From Rhodoferax sp. (lineage in GTDB: Bacteria > Pseudomonadota > Gammaproteobacteria > Burkholderiales > Burkholderiaceae_C): a stretch of DNA of 64,000 bases. Made by a program: the position numbers and the translations under genes. Where the stretch lies: NCBI RefSeq assembly GCF_028714215.1, contig NZ_JAQTMS010000020.1, positions 1 to 64,000 on the forward strand, written 5' to 3'. The stretch's first letter is position 1. Each line of letters opens with the position of its first letter. Below the pieces are notes generated by a model, which was not told where the DNA came from, searched no databases, and saw nothing but the letters and a program-made list of their open reading frames with translations. Shown here in pieces: positions 19,774 to 30,457 of the stretch.

Positions 19774-22254
19774 ATGGTCACTACCGCATCTGTTACGCAG
19801 CGCAGCCTGCTGTCGCAGGAAACGCGCAAGCGCTTTGTGACCGAGGTCGGGCGTGCCATGGTGGAACTCGGCAGCGCGGTGCAGGAGCGGCTCGGCACCT
19901 TGATGAACGAGGTTGCGCCGTCGCGTGAAATGCAAAGCCGGCGCGACGCCTGGACTTTGTACCAGCATAGCCAGACGGCTTGGGTGGAGGGTACCCTGAA
20001 GTCCTGGCAGGAGGCGTTGAAACCGGTGGCAAAACCGAAAAAGACGCCGGATGCTGCCTTTGCCTTTGAGTTGGTTGCCACCGATGTCGCGGAGAACAAG
20101 ATCCTGGCCTCGCGCCTGGCCCTGGGTGTGATGGAAAAGGCGGCGGCCGAGGTCAATGACCTGCACTTGCGCATCCGGCATCTGGAAAACACGCAGGAGC
20201 TTGAAAACCAGGATATTCTGCGCCCCGAAATTCTGCTGCTCCCCATGGTCGAGCGCTGGGCCGGCGTCGGCTTGTCGCGCGAGGTGTGGCAGATGGTCAA
20301 CGATTCGGCCGCCAAACTGCTGACCGAGCGTCTGCAACAGGCGTATGCCAATGGCAATGCGTTTTTGATCAAGCAAGGTGTGCTGCCCACCATTGAGCTG
20401 GCGGACCGCGTCACCCGCGTGCCGACCGCCACGGGGCGGCCGGTTCAGCCGGGAGCCAAAGCGCCGGCGGACGCCGTTCCCGCCGCGCCCACGGAAGCCG
20501 AAAAAAGGGGGGAGCCGCCGGGCTATGCCGGTGACGCCGGAGCGCGCTCCGCCCCGGGCCAGCCGATGCGGGGGCAGGAGTTTGCCGGGCGTCCGGGGGC
20601 GCCCGGTCAGCCGCGTTCCGGGGCGGCTTTTGGCGGACGCTTGGGATGGGATAACGGTGCCGCCACAGGGCAGCCAGACCAGCGCCCGGCCCAGCGCTAC
20701 AGCTCCGACATGGCCAGCGCGGCCGAAGAAACCCGCATGATGACCGGCACCACGCCGCTGGCCCGGGCGCGCAGTCGCGCCATCGGCGTTGTCGGTCAGC
20801 TCAGGCGCTTGTTGGTGACTACGACGGGAACGAATTTCGAGACCACCGCGCACCAGGCGCCTTCGCCGGCGTTGGCGGCGGCCATCGCGGTGCCGCCGGC
20901 CGGACCGGCCGCGCCGGGGCCGGCCCATGCCGCGGTGGCGGAAGACTACAGCCAGGCCGGCGTGGCCCGGGTTTCGGCCGACTTGCGCCGCCGAACCACC
21001 GACCTCAAGAACAAAGCCGAAACCAAAAACGAAAAGGCGGTGATCGAAATTGTGGCGCTGATGTTTCAGGCTATTTTGCAGGAAGATCGGATACCGCCGG
21101 CGATCCGGGTCTGGTTTGCGCGCCTGCAAATGCCGGTGCTGCGCGTCGCCCTGATGGAACCGGATTTCTTTGGTACGCTGGATCATCCGGCGCGCCAGTT
21201 GATCGACCGCATGGGTTCTTGCGTCATGGGTTTCGATGCCAGCGGCATCAACGGCAGTGCGCTGGAGACTGAAATCAAACGGATAGTGCAGGTGATCGAG
21301 CAATACCCGGAGACCGGTAAACGGGTTTACCAACTGGTCTATGACGAGTTTCAGACCTTTCTGTCCCAATTTCTGACCGGTCGGGGTTCGACCCAGAAAG
21401 TGGTGGGTGTGGCGCAGCAGGTGGAGCTGAAGGAAACGCTGACGATCCAGTACACGATCGAAATGCGCAACATGCTCAAGGACATGCCGGTGCGCGAGTC
21501 GATTCGCCAGTTTCTGTTCAAGGTCTGGGCCGAGGTGCTGGCGGTGGCGGCGGTGCGCAAGGGTCCGCAGCACGCGGAGACCCTGGGCCTGAAAAAACTG
21601 GCGACCGATCTGATCTGGGCCGCCAGTGCCAAGCCCAATCGCAGCGATCGCACCCGCGTGATTCGGGACTTGCCGCTGATCCAGCAAAAACTGCGCGCCG
21701 GCATGACGCTGCTGGGCGTCACGCCGGCGGAGCAGGAGGCCCATATCAAAACCGTCAGCGACACCTTGGCCGATGCCTTCGTGTCCAAGACGCAGGCGAT
21801 TCCGAACGAGCAGATCGCCGCCATGGCGGAACGCCTGACCCATCTGGAAGACTTTGTCACAGATGAGGGCATGGGCGATTTGCCGCTGGACGCTCAGGGT
21901 ATCGAAATGATGCTGGGGCTTGACGCCTCGAATATTGATGTGGTGACCGATGGCGGCTCCAAGCCGACCGCGGCCATGCTGGCGTGGGCGCAGGAATTGC
22001 AGGTAGGGGCCTGGTTTACGCTGGACCATAACGGACGGGTGGCCCAGGTGCAGTTTGTCTGGCGCAGCGAGCGCAAGCATCTGAACCTGTTTGCTTCCAG
22101 CGATGGGCGCAGTTACCTGATACAGGCCAGGCGCCTGGCGGCCTACCTGCAGGCCGGTCTGCTGTTGCCGCAGGAACAGGAAACGCTGACCGTGCGCGCG
22201 ACCCGTGACGCCTTGGGCAAGCTGAGCGCCAATCCTGAGCGTTTGCTCGGCTGA
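19774..22254 (+). CDS. DUF1631 family protein
   Basis: 826-aa ORF; family call by recognition of overall sequence (RDVWQMVNDSAAKLL-like and WFTLDHNGRVAQVQFVWRSERKHLNLFASSDGRSYLI regions). Confidence 0.75.
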   Translation: MVTTASVTQRSLLSQETRKRFVTEVGRAMVELGSAVQERLGTLMNEVAPSREMQSRRDAWTLYQHSQTAWVEGTLKSWQEALKPVAKPKKTPDAAFAFELVATDVAENKILASRLALGVMEKAAAEVNDLHLRIRHLENTQELENQDILRPEILLLPMVERWAGVGLSREVWQMVNDSAAKLLTERLQQAYANGNAFLIKQGVLPTIELADRVTRVPTATGRPVQPGAKAPADAVPAAPTEAEKRGEPPGYAGDAGARSAPGQPMRGQEFAGRPGAPGQPRSGAAFGGRLGWDNGAATGQPDQRPAQRYSSDMASAAEETRMMTGTTPLARARSRAIGVVGQLRRLLVTTTGTNFETTAHQAPSPALAAAIAVPPAGPAAPGPAHAAVAEDYSQAGVARVSADLRRRTTDLKNKAETKNEKAVIEIVALMFQAILQEDRIPPAIRVWFARLQMPVLRVALMEPDFFGTLDHPARQLIDRMGSCVMGFDASGINGSALETEIKRIVQVIEQYPETGKRVYQLVYDEFQTFLSQFLTGRGSTQKVVGVAQQVELKETLTIQYTIEMRNMLKDMPVRESIRQFLFKVWAEVLAVAAVRKGPQHAETLGLKKLATDLIWAASAKPNRSDRTRVIRDLPLIQQKLRAGMTLLGVTPAEQEAHIKTVSDTLADAFVSKTQAIPNEQIAAMAERLTHLEDFVTDEGMGDLPLDAQGIEMMLGLDASNIDVVTDGGSKPTAAMLAWAQELQVGAWFTLDHNGRVAQVQFVWRSERKHLNLFASSDGRSYLIQARRLAAYLQAGLLLPQEQETLTVRATRDALGKLSANPERLLG

Positions 22255-22281
22255 AACGCTACGCCGATCCTTTGATCGCTT

Positions 22282-22353
22282 GGGGACAGAGCTGAAGGTC
22301 TGTGCCGCAAGTCTTTAATCGGTTGAGGACAGAGCTAAAGGTCTGTCCCGCAA
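22282..22353 (-). repeat. Two units of the GGGACAGA/TCTGTCC hairpin repeat family
   Basis: On the minus strand one unit reads TTGCGGGACAGACCTTTAGCTCTGTCCTCAACCGATTAAAG; a second, degenerate unit lies at 22282-22311. Confidence 0.75.
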
Positions 22354-22357
22354 ATTT

Positions 22358-23566
22358 CTAAGTGGGTGTCAGTCGCTGGAACAGTCCGCCGGGCAGGCGC
22401 GCCACCAGGCCGTCAAGTTCCAGTGCCATCAATTGGGCTTGCAGCTCCGCCGTCTCCAGGCTGGAACGGGCTTGCAGTGCTTCCAGTCCGACTGGATCAA
22501 AGCCGAGGACTTCCAGCAGCCTGTGTGCCGGGTCGGTTCGGTCCTGCGCCGCGCTGCCATCCGCCTTTAAATCATGGGTCATGGTCGGCGCGAACCGGAT
22601 GTTCATCTCTTCGAGCACGTCCTGCGCCGATTCCACCAGCTTGGCACCTTGCTTGATCAGCGCGTGGCAGCCGCGCGCCTGGCTGGAGTGAATCGAACCG
22701 GGAATGGCAAAAACATCCTTGCCCTGCTCGGCCGTCAGCCGGGCGGTGATCAGCGAGCCCGACTGCACGGCCGCTTCCACCACCAAAGTGCCTTGTGCCA
22801 GACCGGCAATGAGGCGGTTGCGCTTCGGGAAATTGGCCGCCAATGGCGCTGTCCCCAGCGGGTACTCGCTGACCAGCAGCCCGTGTTGGGCAATCCGATG
22901 GGCCAGTGCAAGATGGCGTTTCGGATAGACCCGGTCCAGTCCGGTGCCGACCACGGCCACCGTCGCCAGCCGCACCGAGCCGGCTTCGACGCTCTCCAGG
23001 GCACCTTCATGGGCGGCGCCGTCCACCCCCAGGGCCAGGCCCGAAATCACGGTCAGACCGGCCTGTCCCAAGGCCTTGGCAAAATAGCGCGCGTTGGTCG
23101 CCCCCTGTGGGCTAGGGTTGCGACTGCCGACCACGGCAATGCTGTTGGCCAGGCTATTTGCTGGCAGATGGGTGGCAGGTGGCGTGCCGTTCTGGGTCGC
23201 CATCGAAGGGTCGCAGGAAAATTTTCCGGCACCCAGCAGGTACAGCAGCAGCGGTGGGTCCTCGATCGCCAAAAGCGAAGCCGGGTAGTCGGCGTCGCCC
23301 AACACCAGGATCCGGCGCTGGGCACTGCCCGGGCCGGACTGCTGCAGCCAGTTCCAGGTGGTCTCAAGCAGGGCGGCCAGTTCCGGCGGCTCGCTGCGCA
23401 ATGCCGCCGCCAGTGGCGCACTGACGACCTGTCGCAGGGCCGTGGCCGACTGCTGGAACACTGCCTGCGGCAGCCCGAATGCCGCCAGCAATTTGCGCGC
23501 CGTCTGATTGCCGACGCCGGGTGTCAAGGTCAGGCGCAGCCAACTGCCCAGTTCAGCGTGCTCCAT
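22358..23566 (-). CDS. dprA: DNA-processing protein DprA
   Basis: Rossmann-like core (IAVVGSRNPSPQGATNARYFAKALGQAGLTVISGLALGVDGAAHEGAL), C-terminal winged-helix-like region. Confidence 0.96.
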   Translation of the reverse strand: MEHAELGSWLRLTLTPGVGNQTARKLLAAFGLPQAVFQQSATALRQVVSAPLAAALRSEPPELAALLETTWNWLQQSGPGSAQRRILVLGDADYPASLLAIEDPPLLLYLLGAGKFSCDPSMATQNGTPPATHLPANSLANSIAVVGSRNPSPQGATNARYFAKALGQAGLTVISGLALGVDGAAHEGALESVEAGSVRLATVAVVGTGLDRVYPKRHLALAHRIAQHGLLVSEYPLGTAPLAANFPKRNRLIAGLAQGTLVVEAAVQSGSLITARLTAEQGKDVFAIPGSIHSSQARGCHALIKQGAKLVESAQDVLEEMNIRFAPTMTHDLKADGSAAQDRTDPAHRLLEVLGFDPVGLEALQARSSLETAELQAQLMALELDGLVARLPGGLFQRLTPT

Positions 23567-23587
23567 CGCCGGTTTTTGCGTCCGCTG

Positions 23588-24835
23588 TCAGCGCGGGTTG
23601 ACCAGGCGGTCTCCCACCTTGACGCTGTCGGTGATTTCCAGCACCAAGCCGTAGGAGAGGCGCTCGAAGGTCCGGAACACCATCAGCAAGCCGTTGCGCT
23701 CATCCGGCAATTTCAATTCAGGTCGCGCTTCGTCAGTCTTGTCCAGCAGGCGGGCCCCGTCTTTCAGGATCGCCATGACATGCCCCCGCTGGACTCCGTC
23801 CCGGCTGCCACGATTGAGTACCACCACCTGGTTTTGTGCGGCATTGACGACCGCGTTGCCGTACACCGAAACGATGCGGGCTTCAAATTTCAGCGCTGCC
23901 GCATGCGGTACGTAACTCAGCAATTCGCGCTCGGATTCCGGCAGCAGCCGGTCACCCACGCGCATTTCCTCCTTGGCGGCAAGGATGTCAATGGTGGCCG
24001 GTACAAGGTCGGTGCGGAGCTGGCCGTCACTGTCGCTGGATTGCTGGGTCGACTCGCCGCGCACCAGCAAGGCCTTGCCAACGTACTGGGCCTCATAGCC
24101 CAGAACTTCACTGGTGAGCGGATCCTTCAGGGGCGTCGCATTGCGAAATACCCGGTACACCTTCTGTTTTTTGTCGGGTTCATCCTTCAGTACCGTGTTG
24201 CCCTGACCGCGCGCGTAGGCCCGGTCGCCACGGGTCAGCAAGACGCGGCCTTCCTGCGTCGCCACAATGCGCGCCGCCAACTGGAGCTCGTTCTCTTCGA
24301 CGATCACCGGTTCAGACAAAAAAGGCTCGATCAAATGGTTTTTCAATGTCGGCAGCGCTGCATCGCCCAGGGTCTCGTAACGGGTGCGTGGCGACAGGCG
24401 CACGGTTGGCGGCAGCGCCGGCTCGTCGGTGGCCGACGCTGACGCCGTGGTGCGCAACAGGGCACGTCCGTTTTTCTTTTCCAGGTACAACTTTTGTCCC
24501 GGGTAGATCCGATGCGGATTCTTGATTTCGGCCAGGTTCATGCCCCACAGCTCGGGCCAGCGCCACGGGCTCTTGAGGAACAGACCAGCGATGCCCCACA
24601 GCGTGTTACCGCGCTCAATGGTGTAGCTGTCGGGTGCATTGGCGGCCAGCTCGCTCAGCGGCACACCGGCTTGCGCGACCTGCGTCGCTGTCGCCTTTTG
24701 TTCTGGTGTCACGGGAAAGTTCTGGGCCCAGATGGACGGCGCCGCCACCAGGGTGCTGCTCAGCACGGCGACGCTGAGCGCCTGGCGCGCCAGCCTGAAT
24801 TCCGCTAGCGTCGTTTTTGTCATGTTTAGCTGCAC
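23588..24835 (-). CDS. LysM domain-containing periplasmic protein
   Basis: Signal peptide and LysM motif (DSYTIERGNTLWGIAGLFLKSPWRWPELWGMNLAEIKNPHRIYPGQKLYL). Confidence 0.9.
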   Translation of the reverse strand: MQLNMTKTTLAEFRLARQALSVAVLSSTLVAAPSIWAQNFPVTPEQKATATQVAQAGVPLSELAANAPDSYTIERGNTLWGIAGLFLKSPWRWPELWGMNLAEIKNPHRIYPGQKLYLEKKNGRALLRTTASASATDEPALPPTVRLSPRTRYETLGDAALPTLKNHLIEPFLSEPVIVEENELQLAARIVATQEGRVLLTRGDRAYARGQGNTVLKDEPDKKQKVYRVFRNATPLKDPLTSEVLGYEAQYVGKALLVRGESTQQSSDSDGQLRTDLVPATIDILAAKEEMRVGDRLLPESERELLSYVPHAAALKFEARIVSVYGNAVVNAAQNQVVVLNRGSRDGVQRGHVMAILKDGARLLDKTDEARPELKLPDERNGLLMVFRTFERLSYGLVLEITDSVKVGDRLVNPR

Positions 24836-25008
24836 TGGGTTGCCTTTTGAACTGTTCTGGAGGACGCGTTTCGGCCGTGCCAGGGCTCGAAAAATCTTGA
24901 TAAATCAGGTGCGATTTTGCACTCAAGCCCTTGATAGGGCAACGCTTTTGGAGTTGAAGCGCTGCCGGACTCTTGAAAAGTGGCGAAAATAGCGACATTT
25001 CGAAACCC

Positions 25009-25062
25009 TGTCGGACAGACAATAGTTACACGCAGTAACAAGCGCTGTCCTGAACCGATTAA
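25009..25062 (+). repeat. Unit of the GGACAGA hairpin family abutting the def start codon
   Basis: TGTCGGACAGACAATAGTTACACGCAGTAACAAGCGCTGTCCTGAACCGATTAA directly before ATG 25063. Confidence 0.7.
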
Positions 25063-25572
25063 ATGGCTTTACTTCCTCTTCTTTACTATCCCGACCCCAA
25101 ACTGCACACGGTGGCCAAACCGGTGGCGGCGGTGGACGACCGCGTGCGCACGCTGATTGCCGACATGCTTGAAACCATGTACCAGGCCAAGGGCATTGGT
25201 CTGGCCGCCACGCAGGTCGATGTGCACCAGCGCTTGATTGTGATGGACGTTTCGGAAGAGCGCGATCAGCCGCTGGTGCTGATCAATCCGCAACTGGTCT
25301 GGACCAGCCCGGAGACCCATCTGAACGAAGAAGGTTGCCTGTCGGTGCCCGGCATCTATGACGGTGTCGAGCGCTTCGACGCGGTCAAGGTGAGCGCCCT
25401 GGACGGCGAGGGCAAGTCCCGCATCGTCGAAGCCGAGGATCTGCTGGCGGTGTGCATTCAGCACGAGATGGACCATTTGATGGGCAAAGTGTTCGTCGAA
25501 TACCTGTCGCCGCTGAAACGCAACCGGATCAAGAAAAAGATGCTCAAGGCACAGCGTGAGGAGCAGCGGTGA
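25063..25572 (+). CDS. def: Peptide deformylase
   Basis: Motifs [31 protein letters not shown]. Confidence 0.98.
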   Translation: MALLPLLYYPDPKLHTVAKPVAAVDDRVRTLIADMLETMYQAKGIGLAATQVDVHQRLIVMDVSEERDQPLVLINPQLVWTSPETHLNEEGCLSVPGIYDGVERFDAVKVSALDGEGKSRIVEAEDLLAVCIQHEMDHLMGKVFVEYLSPLKRNRIKKKMLKAQREEQR

Positions 25573-26561
25573 GGCTGATTTTTGCCGGCACGCCCGAGTT
25601 TGCCCGTGTCGCGCTGGAGCAGTTGCACGCCGCCGGTCATGAGATTGCGCTGGTGTTGACACAGCCGGACCGGCCGGCCGGGCGCGGTCTGAAACTGCAG
25701 GCCTCCAGCGTCAAGCAATTCGCACTGCAGCACGCTCTGCCGATAGCGCAACCACGCAGCCTGCGGCTGGACGGCAAATACCCCGACGATGCGTTGGCGG
25801 CGCGCGTGGCGCTCCAGGCGGCGCACGCCGAGGCGATGGTGGTGGCCGCCTACGGCCTGATTCTGCCTCAGTGGGTGCTGGACATACCGGCGCGCGGCTG
25901 CTTCAATATTCACGCCTCGCTGCTGCCTCGCTGGCGCGGCGCGGCGCCGATTCACCGGGCCATCGAAGCGGGCGACCGCGAGACCGGTGTCACCATCATG
26001 CAAATGGACGCCGGGCTTGATACCGGCGCCATGCTGCTGGCGCACACGACCCCCATCATGGCCAGCGATAGCACCGGCAGCTTGCAGGAACGACTGGCGC
26101 TGCTGGGCGGGCGCTTGATGCTGCTGGCGCTGGAGCAGGCCGCTGCCGGCAAATTGAAGCCGCTGCCGCAAGCCTTGATGGGCGTCACGTACGCCCACAA
26201 AATTGAAAAACATGAAGCAGCCATCGACTGGGCGCAGCCGGCTGCCCGGATCGCGCAGCGGGTGCACGCCTTCAACCCGTTCCCTGGTGCCACGGCGACG
26301 CTGAACGGTGAAACCCTGAAGATCTGGATGGCGGCTCTGGTGCCGGGCGTGCCGCCGGCCGCAACAGAACCCGGCAGCGTGCTGCTGGTGGGACCGCAAG
26401 GCATCCTGGTGGCGGCCAAGGATTCGATGCTGGTGCTCACCGAACTGCAGCGTCCCGGTGCCAAGCGCATGCCAGTGGCCGATCTGCTGCATGGTTTCGA
26501 TCTGCGTCCCGGCATGGTCTTTGAAACGCGCAGTGCACCGCCGGTGTCAGCCCGGACTTGA
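25569..26561 (+). CDS. fmt: Methionyl-tRNA formyltransferase
   Basis: [51 protein letters not shown]; overlaps def by 4 bp. Confidence 0.98.
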   Translation: MRLIFAGTPEFARVALEQLHAAGHEIALVLTQPDRPAGRGLKLQASSVKQFALQHALPIAQPRSLRLDGKYPDDALAARVALQAAHAEAMVVAAYGLILPQWVLDIPARGCFNIHASLLPRWRGAAPIHRAIEAGDRETGVTIMQMDAGLDTGAMLLAHTTPIMASDSTGSLQERLALLGGRLMLLALEQAAAGKLKPLPQALMGVTYAHKIEKHEAAIDWAQPAARIAQRVHAFNPFPGATATLNGETLKIWMAALVPGVPPAATEPGSVLLVGPQGILVAAKDSMLVLTELQRPGAKRMPVADLLHGFDLRPGMVFETRSAPPVSART

Positions 26562-27307
26562 GCTGCCGGCGATCCGTGTTTTTCCTGCCCCGCAACTACC
26601 GGCACGCCGAATTTCGCCAGGGTCTGCTTGACTCGCTGGCGGTGGCGCCGGGCATCGCCGCCTGGGGTTTGATGACCGGTGTGGCGATGATGAAATCCGG
26701 CATGAGCAGCATCGAAGCGCTGCTCATGAGCGTGATCGTTTTTGCCGGCAGTTCGCAGCTGGCCGCGATTCCGCTGCTGACGGCAGGGGCTCCCATGTGG
26801 GTGATCCTGGCGACCGGCTTTTGTGTCAATCTGCGCTTTGTCGTGTTCAGTGCCCACTTGCGACCCTACCTCATGCACTTGCCGCGCTGGCAGCGATTGG
26901 TCTGCGGTTATCTGACGGCGGATTTGAGTTACGTGCTGTTCACCCAACGCTACCCCCATCACGGCGGTGACGGCGCGCAGCTGCAGGCCCAGCAGGCGTA
27001 TCTGGCCGGCAACTGCGGCGTCAGCTGGTTGGGCTGGACCGGCAGCAGCGTGCTGGGGGTGGTGCTGGCCAATTTCATTCCGACAAACTGGGGTCTGGGT
27101 TTTGCTGGCATTCTGGCGCTGCTGGGTATCTTGTGCTCGCTGGCCGCAAGCCGCTTGCGACTGGTCGCGGTCGGGGTGGCGGGTGCGGCGGCAGTGGTCT
27201 CTTTTGCCTTGCCGTTCAAGCTCAATATCCTGGTCGCCATCGCGGCGGCGGTGGCCTGCTGCCTGCTGCTGGAGCAGACGCCCGCGGCCGGGCGGGAAGA
27301 AGCATGA
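26558..27307 (+). CDS. azlC: AzlC family branched-chain amino acid permease
   Basis: Membrane protein with AzlC motifs ([44 protein letters not shown]). Confidence 0.9.
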   Translation: MSCRRSVFFLPRNYRHAEFRQGLLDSLAVAPGIAAWGLMTGVAMMKSGMSSIEALLMSVIVFAGSSQLAAIPLLTAGAPMWVILATGFCVNLRFVVFSAHLRPYLMHLPRWQRLVCGYLTADLSYVLFTQRYPHHGGDGAQLQAQQAYLAGNCGVSWLGWTGSSVLGVVLANFIPTNWGLGFAGILALLGILCSLAASRLRLVAVGVAGAAAVVSFALPFKLNILVAIAAAVACCLLLEQTPAAGREEA

Positions 27308-27319
27308 GCGCCGCGCCGG

Positions 27320-27387
27320 GCCGCCCCAAGCAAGCTCGCGCCCCCTGGGGGGGCAGCGAGGACACGCAGTGCCGAGCGTGGGGGCAA
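27320..27387. repeat. GC-rich REP-like repeat between azlC and azlD
   Basis: GCCGCCCCAAGCAAGCTCGCGCCCCCTGGGGGGGCAGCGAGGACACGCAGTGCCGAGCGTGGGGGCA; internal CCCCC/GGGGG hairpin; type recalled as recurring in Burkholderiales intergenic DNA. Confidence 0.55.
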
Positions 27388-27389
27388 CC

Positions 27390-27740
27390 ATGAGCGGCAG
27401 CACCGATCCCTGGACGCTGGTCACCATCATCGGTCTGGCCGCTGTGACGGTGTTGACGCGCTCTTTCTTTTTTATTTCCAGCAAGCCCTGGAAGTTGCCG
27501 CACTGGGCCCAGCGCGGTCTGCAATACGCGCCGATTGCCGCACTGGCCGCCGTCGTGGTGCCGGAAGTGGTGATGACGCAAGGCCACTTCATCGGCAGTT
27601 GGCAAGATGCCCGTCTGTTTGCCGTTGCCGCTGGCGCCCTCTGGTTTTTCTGGCGGCGCGGTGCCGGGCAAGCAGTACTGGGGACCATCCTCGCCGGCAT
27701 GGCGGTGTATTTGCCCTTGCATTTGGGCCTGGGCTGGTAA
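27390..27740 (+). CDS. azlD: AzlD domain-containing protein
   Basis: Hydrophobic protein (MSGSTDPWTLVTIIGLAAVTVLTRSFFFISSKPWKLPHWAQRGLQYAPIAALAAVVVPEV) downstream of azlC. Confidence 0.85.
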   Translation: MSGSTDPWTLVTIIGLAAVTVLTRSFFFISSKPWKLPHWAQRGLQYAPIAALAAVVVPEVVMTQGHFIGSWQDARLFAVAAGALWFFWRRGAGQAVLGTILAGMAVYLPLHLGLGW

Positions 27741-27804
27741 TTTGACGGCGCTGCGGGCTTCTACAATCCGGGCTGGTATTTTTCATTACTGACAGGGTAA
27801 TTTC

Positions 27805-28998
27805 ATGAACGTCATCCGCTTCTCCGACCTGTGCGCCCAGGGCCAGGTCACTGGCAAACGTGTATTCATACGGGCCGACCTCAACGTGCCGCAAGACGAC
27901 GCCGGCCAGATCACGGAAGACACCCGGATTCGCGCCTCCCTGCCGTGTATCCGGATGGCGCTGGAGGCCGGTGCGGCGGTGATGGTGACCTCGCATCTGG
28001 GGCGTCCGACCGAAGGCCAGTTCAAGCCGGCTGACTCGCTGGCGCCGGTGGCCAAGCGGCTGGCGGAACTGTTGGACCGCGAGGTGCCGTTACGGTCCAA
28101 TTGGGTCGATGGTGTCAGCGTGTTGCCGGGTCAGCTGGTGCTGCTGGAAAACTGCCGCCTCAACAAGGGTGAAAAGAAGAACAACGAAGAGCTGGCCAAA
28201 AAAATGGCCGCCTTGTGCGATATTTTTGTGCATGACGCGTTCGGCACGGCGCACCGTGCCGAAGCTTCCACCTACGGTATCGCGCAGTTCGCCAAGGTGG
28301 CCTGTGCCGGTCCGCTGCTGGCGGCCGAGATGGACGCCATCGGCAAAGCGCTGGCGAATCCGAAACGGCCGCTGGTCGCGATCGTGGCGGGTTCCAAGGT
28401 TTCGACCAAGCTGACCATCCTCAAGAGCCTGGCGGAGAAGGTGGACCAGCTGATTGTCGGTGGCGGCATCGCCAACACCTTCATGCTGGCGGCCGGGCTG
28501 AAGATCGGCAAGAGTCTGGCCGAACCGGATTTGCTGGCGGAAGCCAAAGCCGTGATCGAGGCCATGAAAGCCAGGGGCGCGGCGGTGCCGATTCCGACCG
28601 ACGTGGTCACCGCCAAGACTTTCTCGGCCGAGGCGCCGGCCACTGTCAAGGCGGCCAGTGAGGTGGCCGATGACGACCTGATTCTGGACATCGGTCCGCA
28701 GACCGCGGCGGCGCTGGCCGCCCAACTGAAGCAGGCCGGCACCATCGTCTGGAACGGCCCGGTCGGGGTCTTCGAGTTCCCGGCCTTCGAGATGGGCACC
28801 AAGGTGATTGCGCAGGCGATTGCGCAGTCCAGCGCGTTTTCCATCGCCGGCGGTGGCGATACCTTGGCGGCCATTGCCAAGTACGGAATTGAAAAACAGA
28901 TCAGTTACATCTCCACCGGCGGCGGGGCGTTTCTGGAGGTGCTGGAGGGCAAGACCTTGCCGGCCTTCGAGATCCTGGCGCGCCGCGCGGCTGGCTGA
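27805..28998 (+). CDS. pgk: Phosphoglycerate kinase
   Basis: [48 protein letters not shown]. Confidence 0.98.
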   Translation: MNVIRFSDLCAQGQVTGKRVFIRADLNVPQDDAGQITEDTRIRASLPCIRMALEAGAAVMVTSHLGRPTEGQFKPADSLAPVAKRLAELLDREVPLRSNWVDGVSVLPGQLVLLENCRLNKGEKKNNEELAKKMAALCDIFVHDAFGTAHRAEASTYGIAQFAKVACAGPLLAAEMDAIGKALANPKRPLVAIVAGSKVSTKLTILKSLAEKVDQLIVGGGIANTFMLAAGLKIGKSLAEPDLLAEAKAVIEAMKARGAAVPIPTDVVTAKTFSAEAPATVKAASEVADDDLILDIGPQTAAALAAQLKQAGTIVWNGPVGVFEFPAFEMGTKVIAQAIAQSSAFSIAGGGDTLAAIAKYGIEKQISYISTGGGAFLEVLEGKTLPAFEILARRAAG

Positions 28999-29034
28999 CT
29001 GATCGGCGTCCCGGCACCGTCGGCACCAGGCCCA

Positions 29035-30234
29035 CTACCGGTTCCTGAAAATAATCGATTGCAGCCGTTTCAGTTTGGGCGACACCACCGGCACCGTCAG
29101 CATGGTGCTGGCGATCGCCATCAGCAACAACGCGGTGAAGGTTTCGCTGCTGATGATGCGCTTGTCCAGCAGCACGTTGACGAAGATGATCATGATCAAG
29201 GCCTTGGTTTGCAGCAGCCAGCCGATCAGTGAGCCCTCGCCGGCTTCCCAGTGGAGGATTTTTCCGGCCAGATGGGTGCCCAGCAATTTCCCGCCAACCG
29301 AGGCCAGCAGCAGGACGCCGGCGGCGAGAAACACACTGGCGCCGCCCAGGTTCCAATTGGTGCGCAGGCCGGTGCTCAGGAAGAACACCGGCATTGCGAT
29401 CAGCAGTACGTGGTGGCGCAAACTGTCCATCTGCTTCTGATCGAACCAGTGGCTGTCCAGCACGGCGCCGGCCAGGAAAGCGCCGACCATGAAGTGCAGG
29501 CCCGACCAGTCGGCGCCGAAGCCGCAAACGGCCAGCCAGATCAGCCCCACATACCAGCGGTCCCGTTCCGGCAGCCATTGCATGAGGCGGCGCAACAGGT
29601 AGGCCAAGACGGCAAAGGCCAGCAGAAATCCGAGCTGCCTGCCGATGCGTTCCCAATCCACCAGTATCACGGCCAGCACGGCCCAGATCGCGATGTCATC
29701 CAGGCTGGCATAGCGCAGGATGCGTTGGCCGATCGGCTGGCGCAGGATATCGAGCTTCTCCATCAGCAGGATCAGAATCGGCAGCGCGGTGACGGCGCAG
29801 GCCATGCCGACGCCCATGACAAATTGCCAGGTCATTGCTTTCGGACCGATCCAGCCCGGGTACGGCAACAGCGCCGCCGCGGCCAGGCAGCCCAGCAGCA
29901 GCGGTGTTCCCAGCGCCAGGCCGGCCGTGATGCCGCTTTCGCGGCGGTGTTCCCAGGCCTGCTGGAGATCGAGTTCGATGCCGGCGACCCAGACAAAAAT
30001 CATCACCGCCCACCAGGCAATCCCGTTCAACAACTGGATCACTTGCGGATTGAAGACAAAGTTGTAGTAGTCGGGGAAGGCGGCGCCCAGCACACCGGGG
30101 CCCAGCAAGATGCCGGTGATGATCTGCACCACCACCAGGGGCGCGTAGTATTCCGTTCGCCCGACGCGCCAGATCAGGTACGGCAGCGTAAAAATGAGCG
30201 TCATCGCAATCAGGAATATTTCAGTGGAGCTCAT
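29035..30234 (-). CDS. Cation:proton antiporter (CPA/Kef-type membrane protein)
   Basis: Multi-TM protein, about 399 aa from MSSTEIFLIAMTL, with antiporter-like motifs (GILLGPGVLG, FVWVAGIELDLQ). Confidence 0.85.
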   Translation of the reverse strand: MSSTEIFLIAMTLIFTLPYLIWRVGRTEYYAPLVVVQIITGILLGPGVLGAAFPDYYNFVFNPQVIQLLNGIAWWAVMIFVWVAGIELDLQQAWEHRRESGITAGLALGTPLLLGCLAAAALLPYPGWIGPKAMTWQFVMGVGMACAVTALPILILLMEKLDILRQPIGQRILRYASLDDIAIWAVLAVILVDWERIGRQLGFLLAFAVLAYLLRRLMQWLPERDRWYVGLIWLAVCGFGADWSGLHFMVGAFLAGAVLDSHWFDQKQMDSLRHHVLLIAMPVFFLSTGLRTNWNLGGASVFLAAGVLLLASVGGKLLGTHLAGKILHWEAGEGSLIGWLLQTKALIMIIFVNVLLDKRIISSETFTALLLMAIASTMLTVPVVSPKLKRLQSIIFRNR

Positions 30235-30457
30235 CGAGATAGGTCTGGTGCCGGCCAGTGGAAGTGATTGGGAGTGCCGAAGTGTGCCATAGGCGTTGAC
30301 CGTCCGGTGCTGGTGGGCCGTGGCCTGCCGGGCGGCCAAACCGGTGGTGCCGGGCACTCTGGTTTTGAAGGGTTGGGACGGTCGATGGTGCAAGCTGTTG
30401 CTGCCATGTAACCGCTTCCGTGTGAAAATGGAACGTTAACTACAAGGAGACCGCCTG

